The notes beneath the pieces were generated by a model. That model did not search any database. It was not told where the DNA came from and worked only from the letters and a program-made list of their open reading frames with translations. A DNA stretch of 64,000 nt from Saccharina japonica (lineage: Eukaryota; Sar; Phaeophyceae; Laminariales; Laminariaceae). A program made the position numbers and the translations under genes. Below are positions 1-10,221 of the stretch, in pieces. The stretch is from positions 894,745 to 958,744 of the forward strand of contig MEHQ01001196.1 of assembly GCA_008828725.1 (NCBI GenBank). The letters are read 5' to 3'. How positions within the stretch are numbered: position 1 is the first letter of the stretch; every line of letters starts with the position of its first letter.

Positions 1-4
1 TAGC

Positions 5-83
<79 letters not shown>

Positions 84-112
84 TAGTAGTAGTAGTAATG
101 AGTACCTGGTAG
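1..112. repeat. (AGT)n microsatellite
   Basis: The window opens in the middle of a long trinucleotide tract with unit TAG/AGT, almost perfect to about base 83 and then decaying. A short (GTT)n tract follows at about 185-212. No gene is associated with either tract. Confidence 0.97.
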
Positions 113-252
113 TACGTATTATTATTTATAGTAGTGCATATAGTAGAAACGTGTAGTGCTGCTGAAGCACCTCACCTTAGTATTGTTGTTGTTGTTGTTG
201 TTGTTGTTGTCTTCACATTAAACTCGTTTCAGTTGCTAATCCAGTACATTTT

Positions 253-420
253 GTTTTCTTGTCTATCCCATTTATTATCTTCGCCCTTCTTTTCTCTCTC
301 CCTCTCTAGTCGTAGCTCAGATCCGGGGTCACTAAGTAGGCTCTTCCTCCCCCCTCCCCACTACGGTACGTGCCTTGCATTTTTATCGCGACAAGATTTC
401 AGCACTTTCTTCCCTCACTG
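253..420 (-). mobile_element. tRNA-derived SINE, family S1, copy 1 (3' fragment)
   Basis: This matches the body and tail of the SINE family seen complete at 8076-8412. It has the pyrimidine-rich tail side (CCATTTATTATCTTCGCCC), the AGATCCGGGGTCAC core and the TTTTTATCGCGA core, in reverse orientation. The tRNA-like head is missing, so this is a truncated or eroded copy, as expected of an old SINE. It matches the fuller copies closely over about 165 bp. Confidence 0.85.
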
Positions 421-424
421 TACT

Positions 425-1317
425 GCTGTATTAGTGCCAACCAGACATCCATGCGTTGCCAGGGCGGCACCGCGTTTCCTCGCTAAAACCATAATAACTG
501 GCAACAACAGCACAATCTCCTTTTTTTGTTTTTTGTTTTTTGTTGGTCCGCCTCGCGCCTGCATGCAGTGGCCGCAAGCCAAGCCTCTCGAATCTCTGGA
601 ACCCACGGAACGTCGGCAGTAGCCGCCGCCCAGCCAACGGTTCGGCGTTCGGAACATGGCGGAGCCTTCCCCCGAGGGGCTGAGCGGGCTGGACAGGAAA
701 GGTTCCTTGCGGACGGGGGCTGCCCGGACGATGAGGTACTGCCGTATTCTAGCGACAGAATCAAATGCGGGTGGCACATACCTACACTTTTTTTGTAGTC
801 AGTGTGATAGGAATTCGAACAGTAGTGAGTTGATCCTGCTACTGTGTTGTTGTGCTGTTTCATGTCTTTCGATGATTATGATGCGGGTGTTACGTGTTTC
901 TGTACTGCCGTCAGTCAGTTTGGTAGGAATTCAAGCAGTAGGTTTGTGGTCCTGCTTACAAGCCGTGCGAGTGTATGCGCGGATCTGAATCCCAGATACC
1001 CCACACACCCCCCCCCTATATTGGAGGGAAGAAACCGAACCGTTGTGATGCCAGAAAACAATAAGTCAAGTTTTTTTTTAATTACCCCCCACCCCCCCGA
1101 CCAGCGAAAACAAAATTGGGGGGGTCTCTAAAACCAAGTTAAAAAAACGGAAAAAAAACGGAAAAAAATGGTTTTCGCTCATTTCGTCCTGTGATCACAG
1201 CGATCCGGTTTGTTTTTCATTCTGACCTTCCTACGTGTGTGGTGTCGTTTTCTCTCTTTTTTTTACGCCCCTGAGCCGTGTACAAATTAGTATTGATATC
1301 CTTGACATCGGACAATT
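425..1317. other. Gene-free spacer with a diverged local duplication
   Basis: No convincing exon was found. Two stretches at about 793-842 and 905-960 resemble each other (both contain a TAGGAATTC core and a TCCTGCT end), an old tandem duplication about 112 bp apart. 1003-1165 is rich in C, G and A homopolymers. The open frames here are short and overlap on both strands with no coding character. Confidence 0.5.
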
Positions 1318-1372
1318 TGTAGCATGAGCTTCAACATTGATCACTCAGAAGCACTCCGAAGCGTTTTTCAGC
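1318..1372 (+). repeat. Dispersed repeat DR3, head fragment
   Basis: It contains GTAGCATGAGCTTCAAC followed by ATCACTCAGAAGCACTCCG, the leading 55 bp of a repeat seen longer at 8415-8590, 10222-10450, 13618-13745 (inverted) and 15950-16020. Only the head is present here. The element class is unknown. Confidence 0.8.
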
Positions 1373-1461
1373 AGGACCAACCTACTGGAGTCGGCGCTGT
1401 CCAAGTAGACTACCGATACCCCACTATTATTACAGGTTGGCCCAATGCTGACTACACTAGT

Positions 1462-3477
1462 ACGGGGGGCTATAGTAAATAGGACCAAATACTGTTGATA
1501 GTAAAAATCAGGGCATTCCTCGGGACGCGGTTTCGACTCCGGGACCAAATCCCGCGGGATTCAGGTACCACAGGATTTTACGAATTGGTTTGTGCGGGAT
1601 CCGGCCACCGCGGGACTCACCGGGACGGGATTTAGCCACCACGGGATTAAACGGGATTTTTTTAACGGGGTCTAGCCACCACGGGATTCGAATAATTTGT
1701 GTGTGCGGGATCCGGCCACCGCGGGACTACCCGGGACGGGATTCAGCCACGACGGGATTAAACGGGTTTTTTTGTGCGGGATCCGGCCACCGCGGGACTG
1801 CACGGGACGGGATTCAGCCACGACAGGATTAAAAGTGATTTTTTGTGCGGGATCCGGCTACCACGGTCTTACGCGGGAATCGTTTGTACTGGACGCGGGT
1901 ATTTCACGGGGTTTTTTGTGCGGGATTCGGCGACCACGACGGTGGTACCGCACATGTTTTGGACGGGGTCCGACCCCCAAGGTTACTCCGCGATTGTTGT
2001 ACGGAGCGCAAACACACAAATACACATCCAACACCAAACACAAATTCAACTTTCACCAATACGTACTGATTATCAACATATTGGATTATCTATTTTATAC
2101 CAAGTTTAGGGCCCGTATTAACGAGTATGAAATGAATTCAATTTGGAAAAAAGAAAATTCAAACACGCTTTTCATTGGTCAACACACGCACCAGCATCAA
2201 AGATTAGGATCTTGGGGTCTAATCAATTTGAATTGGACGAAAAAACCAAGAAGGTCCCAGGACCTTCTTTTCCAAAGAATTCAAATCAAATTGAGGAGTT
2301 GGCCCGACTTGGACCGGCATGTCCACGGTGGGCAAACGCCCCCGGTACAATCTGGTCATTTCTTGGTGGCATCGATGACCACGACCGAGGCGACAACACG
2401 TGAACCACAACCCGAGGCCACCGGGACAACAGCCGCGCCCACGCCTATAGACCATAGCACAGCGTAGCCCGGCGGTGGCGCCTCAAAACCAATCATGGCG
2501 GTCGCAATCCCATCTTTTCAACCAGCTCGATGCTCCAACCCGATCAAAAACCGAGCGATCGACCCAAAAACAGCATGATACGCTCAAGACTTCGATAACA
2601 CCATCGCCGCCCCTGTCTCGCCCGTGGCGTTCCAGGGATCCCTACGCCCACCCAGGAGACCCTGAGAGCGATAGCTTCCTAGCCTGGGCGGTCAAAAGCA
2701 AAAGCATGCTGGCGGCGGCGCGCACGCGTCGACGCATGCTTTCCCTCTCGTCTCCTCTCGTCGATTTTTTTCACCTGGGCGCTGTGACGCATGCTGCGTT
2801 TTTTCGATTTCATAAATATTTGAACGAGCAATTCACTATTATTGCCCATAGGACGCAAACCAGTTTTTTTTTGCGAAATCACATTCAAATAGGATTTTAT
2901 TTTCCAAATTGAATTTTTGCTGTCTTCGTTAAGATGGGCCCTTACAGTACTAGCACATTTTTTGTTTTTTGCAAAAAAAAACTATGGAAAAAAAGGTGAA
3001 AAAAAAGAAGACAGAACCGAAGTCGGAACCTGACACTTGCACGTACCCTAGTCATAGTCCCTCCTTTTATGTACGAAGGGGCGATTATCATTTACGTTTG
3101 TACGGGATTTCACGTTTCTGTACTGACGGGATTCGGGATATCCTGAATTGTGCGGGACGGGATTCGGGATGTCCGGAATCGTGCGGGACGTGTTTGTGCG
3201 GGAACGGGATTTTTGGATTTGCGCGGGACGCGTTTGTCCGGAAACGGGATTTACACTTTTCTGCGGGACCGGGAACGGGATTTAGGAATTTGCGCGGGAC
3301 GCGTTTGTGGGGGAACGGGATTTCACATTTATCGCGGGACCACGGGATAATCCCGAATCCCGCACAAAACCGCGGGATAAATCCTGCGGGAAAAAATCCC
3401 GAGGAATGCCCTCGTAAAAATAGGTACATATATAGGTGTTGTGTGTACCGTAGGTCCTATTTACTATGGTCTCCCGT
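1462..3477. mobile_element. Non-autonomous DNA transposon with long inverted ends (TTACGGG family)
   Basis: The left end ACGGGGGGCTATAGTAAATA and the right end, read on the other strand as ATTACGGGAGACCATAGTAA, match inward through AGGACC. A second inverted block follows (GGGCATTCCTCGGGA at about 1512 and its complement near 3400). This gives an element of about 2.0 kb whose ends match the short MITEs at 15236-15353 and 62828-62968. No transposase is visible inside. The interior is minisatellite (1550-1960, 3090-3400) around about 1.1 kb of unassigned sequence. The ends resemble TA-flanked Tc1/mariner-like MITEs, but the superfamily is not proven. Confidence 0.75.
1545..1960. repeat. CGGGATT minisatellite, left array
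   Basis: About five degenerate copies of a 75-85 bp unit, each carrying GTGCGGGATCCGGCCACCG and then GGGACGGGATTCAGCCAC. The array lies just inside the left end of the 1462-3477 element. A related array of shorter GCGGGAACGGGATTT units lies at 3090-3400 inside the right end. The array reads open in more than one frame because the unit lacks stops. It is not a gene. Confidence 0.85.
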
Positions 3478-3701
3478 AATAACAACGGGGTCAATTACTC
3501 TACTTCGACTATTGCGTATACATACATGTCGAGGGCAAGGGGCAAGACTCAAGGAGTACCGGCATGATACTATACAGTACATCAATCGCCACAAGGACAC
3601 GGCGAATGGACCGATCGTTCATGTCAAGTCTCTCGAAACCGGCCCTTCCACGGGACCATATTCTTGTCCGTCCCTTACGAGGGCCCAGGCCTTCATGTAC
3701 G

Positions 3702-3789
3702 TAACCCCTTTATATTTGTACCCACGTATTTGGAGACAAACCACTTGGAATCAATGTGCGATAATGTTTTCGGCACTCTGTAACGGTTA
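3702..3789 (+). mobile_element. piggyBac-like MITE, family P, copy 1
   Basis: An 88-bp copy from TAACCCCTTTA to TAACGGTTAA, with the family core ACCACTTGGAAT. Best-preserved relatives are at 5570-5658 and 54024-54112. The family has TTAACCC/GGGTTAA ends, the pattern of piggyBac elements with their TTAA target. Confidence 0.75.
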
Positions 3790-4940
3790 AGAGACACAAC
3801 AAATATCTAACTATTATTAATACTATGAATACTATGAATACTGCCTATACCCTAATCTTGCCGTATCCCGCCGCCTGTCCTATTTCCCCTTTGTATCCAT
3901 CTCTTACTTCGAAGTATGTGCAAGTATGTTAGGCCAATGCAGGGTCTTAAGGCAAGCATTTTTGCCCCCCCTCCCCCTTTGATATATACACACGTCCACA
4001 CGTACACACATGACCACAGATACAGAGAGACAGATAGACAGACAGACAGACAGACAGACAGGAGGTGGACAAATAACTTCAGATGTTTCGGGTGAAGGTC
4101 ATCCTCGTTGTCTCGCTCGTCGCCCGTCAGCTCGCTCGTGTAGCTGGTCGCTGGACTGCTGTTGCTGCTACTGTTGCTGCTGCCGTGCTGCTATTGCTGC
4201 TAATGTGCTGCTGCTGCTTACACAGCATAACAGGAGCAGCAGCAACGCAACAACAGCGGTAAGGAATCGCTGGTCGCGTTTGCTAGTTGCGCCGCAATTC
4301 CGCGCCCAACCGGCACAAGATAGGCCGCACCTGATGTACACAGTTCAGTACCAACCACTCAATCGAACAAACTCACAACGGACGTAGTTGATAAAATTTG
4401 AAAATTTCCCCGCCGCGCCGCCACCGGTTGTAAATACAAAAGATACGAGACGCGAGACACGAGACCCTCTTGTTGCGTGTGCCAGGCTGCCAGGGAGCCA
4501 GCCAGGACCCATACGGGGACCCCCCCAGTTGTACGTATAGCATCGCAAAGCATAGCATCCTCTTCGCGTGATTACAGTAGAAGCCGTTCTTGTGTGTTGT
4601 GTGTTATTGATGTGTCATGTGTCGTGCGACATAGTGCAGCCTTGCAGGCGCTGGTATGTATGCATGCTCGAGAAACAAAGGAGCGGTACCAAGGTAGCAC
4701 TGACACAGCAACACAGGCAGGTACGGCTTGTTTGACTGCTGACTGCTGACTGTGCGCTGACTGCTGACTCGATGTTATTACGTACACATGCATACTGGTT
4801 AAAACAACAGCTCCCCCCCCCCCCCCTAACGAACAAAATTTTCTGTGAGATGTCGAAAAACAAAAAATCGACCACCCTCGGTGAGCTCGAGGATTTCGTC
4901 GAAGCTCATCTTTGCTCGTAGCTGAGTGTAATACTTCGAT
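3790..4940. other. Gene-free spacer with simple repeats
   Basis: It contains an (ACAG)n tract at about 4030-4061 and a CTG-rich stretch at about 4156-4220. A C-run lies near 4812. The open frames around 4345-4875 overlap on the minus strand and have no coding signature. No exon is supported. Confidence 0.5.
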
Positions 4941-5150
4941 CGCGCGTGAGGGGTGGACAAAGGGTGATAGTGGATCTTTAAAATGGTGGGTTTTGTCTTG
5001 GTAGTAGTATGTTGACCCTCAGATCGAACCCTAACCCTAACCCTAACCCGAACCCTATGCCAGTGGTCAGTGCTTGCTTGGCCAATCAGAGTGCCTAATT
5101 AGCAACCTTAGGAAGATCCACTAACAGTGTTTGTCCACTACTGTCGCGCG
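4941..5150. mobile_element. MITE carrying interstitial telomere-like repeats
   Basis: Imperfect terminal inverted repeats: the left end begins CGCGCG and contains GTGGACAAAGGGTGATAGTG. The right end read in reverse also begins CGCGCG and contains AGTGGACAAACACTGTTAGTG. Inside, at about 5032-5060, lie four CCCTAA-type units with a CCCGAA variant. The internal position between inverted repeats shows this is not a chromosome end. A second, longer CCCTAA array is at 10946-10990. Confidence 0.65.
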
Positions 5151-5569
5151 TACTTACGGATTTTATATGTCCTCATGTAGGATGTACATCCCGTATGAGG
5201 GGGACACAATCTGAGGCTGTACAAGCGACGTCTATTTAATAACATATATGGCGTGTGGTACAGCAGTGTGGTACGTAAGGGGTAGCGCCTTCAATTTTTG
5301 AGGCCTCTTTCAAGGGATATAAGGCTCCGATATAAGGGATAGCTAGCAAAAATACTGACAGCTTCAGGGCCATCAACCGCGTATGAGCAGCGCAAGGGCC
5401 GAGAAGTACGAGTAGGAGGATCATGTTGCGCCCGTGCCTTACGACTCCTTGCGTTGTGACTCGGGACACCAATTTCTACCATCCCCCACAACCACGCAGT
5501 GGCCATCGCTGAAATCACCACATTTTTTTTTCCCGTCAAGTTTCCTCCTGTGAAGACCCAGCAAGGGAG

Positions 5570-5658
5570 TTAACCCCTTAAGAACTGGTCCCACGAATTT
5601 GGGGACAAAGGACTTGGAATTAGTGTGGGACATTTTTTTCAGTTCTGAATGGGTTAAG
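5570..5658 (+). mobile_element. piggyBac-like MITE, family P, copy 2
   Basis: A nearly intact 89-bp copy. It starts TTAACCCCTTAAGAACTGG and ends AGTTCTGAATGGGTTAAG, so the ends are inverted repeats of about 18 bp whose outermost bases are TTAA. The core is GGACTTGGAATTAGTGTGGG. TTAA followed by CCC is the known signature of piggyBac termini. Confidence 0.85.
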
Positions 5659-6093
5659 GAGCCCTTTTAGTCTCACCCGAAATTCCTCGCCCAAAAATCG
5701 ATTTAGAGAAAATCGTTGAAGCATAATCCGATTAGCAATCTCATGGTTCGGGTATACTGTACAGCGAATAGTAACGTTGGGTAGCTCCTTTCATTGGGGA
5801 GCCCCGTCCGTCGGAAATGTTTCGGCGAAAAAGGGGCTAGGAGGCATACCCTACAAGGCGTATGCCCTGTAAGGCATGCCCTATCGTAGCGTGCGTCATA
5901 CGCATCACAAAAAATGTGCTACACTCGAAAATATATTCAAGGTTTCTGCGTATGTGACTGCTGTAAAATAATTACATGTGTGCGTGCGTGACTGCTGCAG
6001 AGACTCCAGACTACGGTAGTGCTTGGTGCTGCTGCAGGTCTCGAGTGTTTTTATTCAGCCTCGCCTATATATATACTTGAGTATATATATATA
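5659..6093. other. Spacer with a single-copy relative of the 23-bp satellite
   Basis: At about 5840-5885 lies GGCATACCCTACAAGGCGTATG followed by GTAAGGCATGCCCTATCG. It is an unamplified relative of the satellite at 6713-7237 and of pieces at 37255-37310 and 54118-54170. No exon is seen. Confidence 0.55.
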
Positions 6094-6408
6094 TTTTTTT
6101 TCCATCCCATTCATTCTCTTCGCACTTCCGTCTTTCTCCCTCCCTAGTCGTAACTCAGATCCGGCGTCACAAAGTAGGCTCCTCTCCCTCCTCCCCCACT
6201 ACGGTTCTTGCCTTGGTTTTTATCGCGAGAAGATTTCAGCACTTTCTTCCCTCGTCAACTTTCGTCGAATTTTGCTTACCCACGCTATAATATGCGCTCT
6301 CGACAGTCGGTGTCATTTGAGAATAAAAACCTCCATGGGGAGAATCGAACCCTCGACATCCGGCCCTACAGGCTTCGTGGCTACCAGTTAGACCACCGGG
6401 GCGACCGG
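6094..6408 (-). mobile_element. tRNA-derived SINE, family S1, copy 2 (alternative head)
   Basis: A full-length copy on the minus strand, with the T-run at 6094 marking its A tail. Read 5' to 3' it begins CCGGTCGCCCCGGTGGTCTA and has a B-box-like GGTTCGATTCT about 45 bp in, both as in a tRNA gene with an internal Pol III promoter. Its head differs from copies 3 to 6 while the body and tail are shared. It is a retroposed element rather than a functional tRNA: the acceptor stem does not close and a 230-bp body follows. Confidence 0.88.
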
Positions 6409-6712
6409 CTTTACAAGCTATCCGAGGAACTCACGCCCAAGCACTCCATCCATCATTGATGATACAAATCATGCAATGCCTACGCATGCTACGGTAGTCG
6501 TAGCACCTGCCGTTTCGGAGGCTATATACTACTGTAGATACTAGATGCCTCACTTGGGGAGCTCCATACCGCAGAGGCGTGCTTCGATAGGGGTACGGTT
6601 CGTAGCACATTTCTGCCGAAACTTTTATGACTGGCGGCTACTGACTGTTACAGACTATTGGTGACTATCAGTGACTATTATTATACTCCTCGGCTGAGTA
6701 ATTACTACCCAA

Positions 6713-7237
6713 TAAGGCATGGGCCTTACGTAGAAGGCATGGCTTATCGTTGGAATAGGGCATGCCTTATCGTTGGAATAAGGCATGCCTTATCGTTGGA
6801 ATAAGGCATGCCTTATCGTTGCATGGCTTATCGTTGTAATAAGGCATGATTTATCGTTGGAATAAGGCATGGCTTATCGTTGGAATAAGGCATGGCTTAT
6901 CGTTGGGATAGGGCATGCCTTGTCGTTGGAACAAGGCACGGCTTATCGTTGGAATAAGGCATGCTTATCGTTGGAACAAGGCATGCCCTATCGTTGGAAT
7001 ATCGCATGGCTTATCATTGGAATAAGGCACGGCTTCCCAATAAGGCATATGCCTTAGAAGACATGGCTTATCGCTGGAAGAGGGCATGCCTTATCGTTGG
7101 AATATCGCATGGCTTATCGTTGGAATATCATGCCTTATCGTTGGAATAAGGCATGGCTTATCGTTGGAATAGGGTATGGCTTATCGTTGGAATAGGGCAT
7201 GGTTTATCGTTGGAATAAGGCATGGCTTGTCGTTGGA
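6713..7237. repeat. 23-bp satellite array
   Basis: About twenty tandem copies of a unit close to GGCATGGCTTATCGTTGGAA plus TAA, with single-base variants and a few unit-length changes. The left edge enters through CTACCCAATAAGGCATG, which is also the start of the single-copy relative at 54118. The array therefore grew from the 3' part of a dispersed element. Open frames across it are repeat artefacts. Confidence 0.93.
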
Positions 7238-7326
7238 TTAGTCAGTGTTCTACTCTGGAATATAGTCAGTGTTCTACTATTGCCGTACGTATACATTTTA
7301 TTGCGGTTCCATTTGCCGTCTGACAA

Positions 7327-7674
7327 TTTTTTATTTTTTTATTTATATTTTGTCCATCCCATTTATTATCTTCGCCCTTCCTTTCTCTCTCCTTCCTGGA
7401 CGTAACTCAGATCCGGGGTCACAAAGTAGGCTCTTCTCCCTCCCCCCCCACTACGGTTCTTGCCTTGCATTTTTATCGCGAGAAGGTTTCAGCACTTTCT
7501 TCCCTCGTCGACTTGCGTCGGATTCCGCCTACCCACGCCACGAAGGCGCTCTCAGCAATTGGTTCCTTTTTATTTTTTCAAATAAAGACAAAATCTCTCA
7601 CCACGGTGGGATTCGATCCTGGGTACCAATGGTAGTAGTCTTTGAAGCTGACCACTACACTACCGGGGCGACCG
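7327..7674 (-). mobile_element. tRNA-derived SINE, family S1, copy 3
   Basis: A full-length copy, nearly identical to copy 6 at 11672-12019 (about one difference over the 330-bp body), which indicates recent amplification. On the minus strand the head has an A-box-like TAGTGTAGTGG and a B-box-like GATCGAATCCC. The tail is A-rich. GACAAT occurs on both flanks and may be the target duplication. Confidence 0.92.
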
Positions 7675-8075
7675 ACAATGTGCAGCGGTTATTGCAACCA
7701 TACCATCCACATCCCCCTACCACTCATACATCAATCATACCTGCCGGACGGAATACTTGGTCAAATTATACCAAGAAATACCGTCCCCCTTTATGAATGC
7801 CTCCACCGATTCCTAACCGACATTTCACCAATCAAATCTGAAAGGGAGACACTTACTACAGCAGTAGTAAGTAGGTGTGCCTTTCAATCAAGTCTGACCA
7901 AGTGACGAACACATCCAAAATTGTGTTCCCTTCCTTTCATGAAAAGATAAGACACGCCCCGTACAAAAAGACGCTTCGCAACGACCGGCCGACAAAATCC
8001 CCGAGCAGTAAATCCTCAAAACATTTCCCCTCTCCACTCTAGGCTAACGTTCTTGCCTTCCGACTATTACTATAG
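7675..8075. other. Spacer between head-to-head SINE copies
   Basis: A 400-bp stretch separates two inverted SINE copies. No exon or repeat was recognised in it. Confidence 0.5.
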
Positions 8076-8412
8076 CCGGTCGCCCCGGTAGAGTAGTGGT
8101 CAGCTTCAAAGACTACTATCATTGGTACCCAGGATCGAATCCCACCGTGGTGAGAGATTTTGTCTTTATTTGAAAAAATAAAAAGGAACCAATTGCTGAG
8201 AGCGCCTTCGTGGCGTGGGTAGGCGGAATCCGACGCAAGTCGACGAGGGAAGAAAGTGCTGAAATCTTCTCGCGATAAAAATGCAAGGCAAGAACCGTAG
8301 TGGGGGAGGAGGGAGAGGAGCCTACTTTGTGACCCCGGATCTGAGTTACGACTAGGAAGGAGAGAGAAAGGAAGGGGGAAGATAAGAAATGGGATGGAAA
8401 AAAAAAAAAAAA
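8076..8412 (+). mobile_element. tRNA-derived SINE, family S1, copy 4 (reference copy)
   Basis: A full-length copy. Its tRNA-like head (about 75 bp) begins CCGGTCGCCCCGGTAG and holds the B-box-like GATCGAATCCC. The body of about 230 bp has cores such as TCGCGATAAAAATGCAAGGC and CCCCGGATCTGAGTTACG. The tail GGGATGG is followed by an A-run. The head most resembles the Val/Asp/Glu group of tRNAs in the GTAGTGTAGTGGT region. No protein is encoded, so mobilisation would depend on an unidentified LINE. Confidence 0.93.
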
Positions 8413-8414
8413 TG

Positions 8415-8830
8415 GTGTGTAGCATGAATGAGCTTCAACGTTGATCACTCAGAAACATTTCACTCAGAAAGAAGAAAACCACCGAAATAACAAAAAGAGC
8501 CCTCTGTACAAAAAAGGCTACGCCCTTCTGTACCAATACTATACTTCGAAGTATTAAAGTATACGTATATGTTTAGTTCTTACCATCCTACAATGTGTGT
8601 GTGTGTTCTTCACATTAAACCTTCCTTTCTACCCGTCGACATCCAGCACACCCAGTGTCCGTGCCGATTCTTCATCCTAAAAAGGTACCAGTTCTGTGGT
8701 CACAAAACTACGACACAGATAGAGATACTACTGACGTACGCTCAGTGCAGTAAGCAGAGCAGACAATGCAACGCCATAAAAATCCACGACAGGCAAGACC
8801 CTAAAACCGCGCTAAGCAATCCAGGTGCAT
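8415..8830 (+). repeat. Composite dispersed repeat DR3+DR2
   Basis: DR3 (8415-8590; TGTGTAGCATGAATGAGCTT ... GGCTACGCCCTTCTGTACC) is followed directly by DR2 (8592-8830; TTCTTCACATTAAACC ... CATCCAGCACACCCAGTG). DR2 recurs at 30069-30290 and in short form at 10639-10702 and 33690-33760. DR3 recurs at 10222-10450 and inverted at 13618-13745. The two are adjacent here but occur separately elsewhere. Neither shows terminal inverted repeats or a coding region. Confidence 0.8.
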
Positions 8831-8987
8831 GCCAGAGAAAAAGAGAAAAAAGAGAAAAAGCGAAAAGGAATAAATAATAAAAAAGTAAACATACTGAAGC
8901 AAATTCAACAATATAGCAAACCAAACAAGAAGCATGACAAATGAAAAAGAAAAAAAGTGGTCGTGGCTTCTGCCCAGATAATGCGAC

Positions 8988-10126
8988 TAGTGTTGTGGTA
9001 TCAACTTAAAAAACGGGCTTGACTTACTGATTGACTATTGGGAATTTTAGTTGATGATTTAATCATGATTAGTTACTTTGTTTTTGGCCAAGTTCGTGAT
9101 TAAGTCAACTTTCTCAAAAGTGCTCTTTGTTTGATTATTGTGATTTTTTGTAAGAGAAATATTAGGCGTTTTATTAATGGCGGAGTGTTAATAGCGCCGT
9201 TTAAGAAGCCCACGATGACGATGATAGCTACCCACCCTAAGCCTCCAGTAGCCAAGCACGCAGCACACCCTCGACCCTGTAGAGGAAGTGATTCCGTCGG
9301 TAGTGTGCTCGAAGTCGTCGGAAACGACGACCAAGTTGAGATTACTCGGCCACGTTGCCCCCCCCAACCCTTGGTTAAAAAGGCCCCCAAACGTGAGTTG
9401 TTCCAGGCGAGCAGGCCATTGAACTCCGTCGATCTCCTGGTCGAAGTAGTCACCGAACTCCAGACATACGACTGAGTCCGGCCAGGCCACCGCCTGCACC
9501 CTGTCGTTGAATCTGTCGCTGAACACCATCTCCTCGGCGTCGGCAAGAGCAGGCATGTAACGAGTCAAGACCGCAGTTGACAACAGGTCCACTTGACGCT
9601 CAGCACTCGGATCTGTGGCACGCGCGTTCCATGAGCCAACCCGTTGTTGTTGGGAAGTGCTTCGCCAGCTACCCCGATGTTGTCGGGAAGTGCTTCGCCA
9701 GCTACCGCAATCGGCAGTAGTGAGGGGGGGGTGTTGTCCAAAACGAACAAGTTTGCGTGAGGCAAGCTTCGCACAGCCGCACACAATTGCAAAGACGTTT
9801 CCTGGAGCTGCTTCGTCGATGTGTACCCCCTCTCTCCATCCATGTCGTTCATGACGACGAGCAGGGCGGCCTCCGCTGTTCCTACCATGCTGACGGGGTG
9901 GGTATGACCGAGGTATACAGCTATACAGCAATGATAAGTATGAAGTAAAATAGTACCAAAAAATCAAATAATCACGAAAAAATCACCGAAATAAAGTTGA
10001 TTTTTAAGGCATGACTTCTTAAAAAAAATCATATAATCACGGCAATAGTTGCCTTGATTATGCCTATAAAAAGTCATGCCTAAAAATCAAGTAACTTGAC
10101 TTTTTGAAAGTTGATTACCAACACTA
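8988..10126. mobile_element. hAT-like non-autonomous transposon carrying a gene fragment
   Basis: The left end TAGTGTTGTGGTATCAACTT and the right end, read in reverse as TAGTGTTGGTAATCAACTTT, are imperfect inverted repeats extending about 45 bp through a CTTGA core. The flanks are AATGCGAC on the left and GATGCGAC on the right, an 8-bp target duplication with one mismatch, the length hAT elements make. No transposase is visible. The middle carries GC-rich, coding-like DNA with FNIP-type repeats while the outer 130-170 bp are AT-rich. This is the layout of a Pack-type element that has captured host sequence. Confidence 0.85.
9278..9535 (-). pseudogene. FNIP-repeat protein gene fragment inside the hAT-like element
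   Basis: On the minus strand this segment encodes about three and a half copies of an exact 22-residue repeat of the form F-G-x-x-F-[ND]-Q-x-[IL]-x-G-V-x-W-P-x-x-L-x-x-L-x, for example FGDYFDQEIDGVQWPARLEQ. This is the FNIP/leucine-rich-like solenoid known from Dictyostelium and from expanded algal families. The last copy is degenerate and runs into unrelated sequence. A coding-like stretch upstream on the same strand (about 9565-9888, with an internal duplication of VAGEALP) is in another frame, so an intron or a break separates them. Part of the element rather than a working locus. Confidence 0.78.
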
Positions 10127-10221
10127 GATGCGACATCTAGTTAAAAGAAACCAAATGAAATGAAACGAAACGAAATGAAATGAAATGAACCGAAAAAAAA
10201 CAGTGCCAACAAAGCAAGACA

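Noticed and set aside
1590-2467. Open frames with GIRPPRD-type peptide repeats
   Set aside because: They translate the CGGGATT minisatellite inside a transposon.
6713-7237. CRISPR array
   Set aside because: The units are contiguous with no unique spacers, and the host is a eukaryote.
8076-8150. tRNA gene
   Set aside because: A-box-like and B-box-like sequences are present but the stems do not pair properly and the sequence continues into a SINE body.
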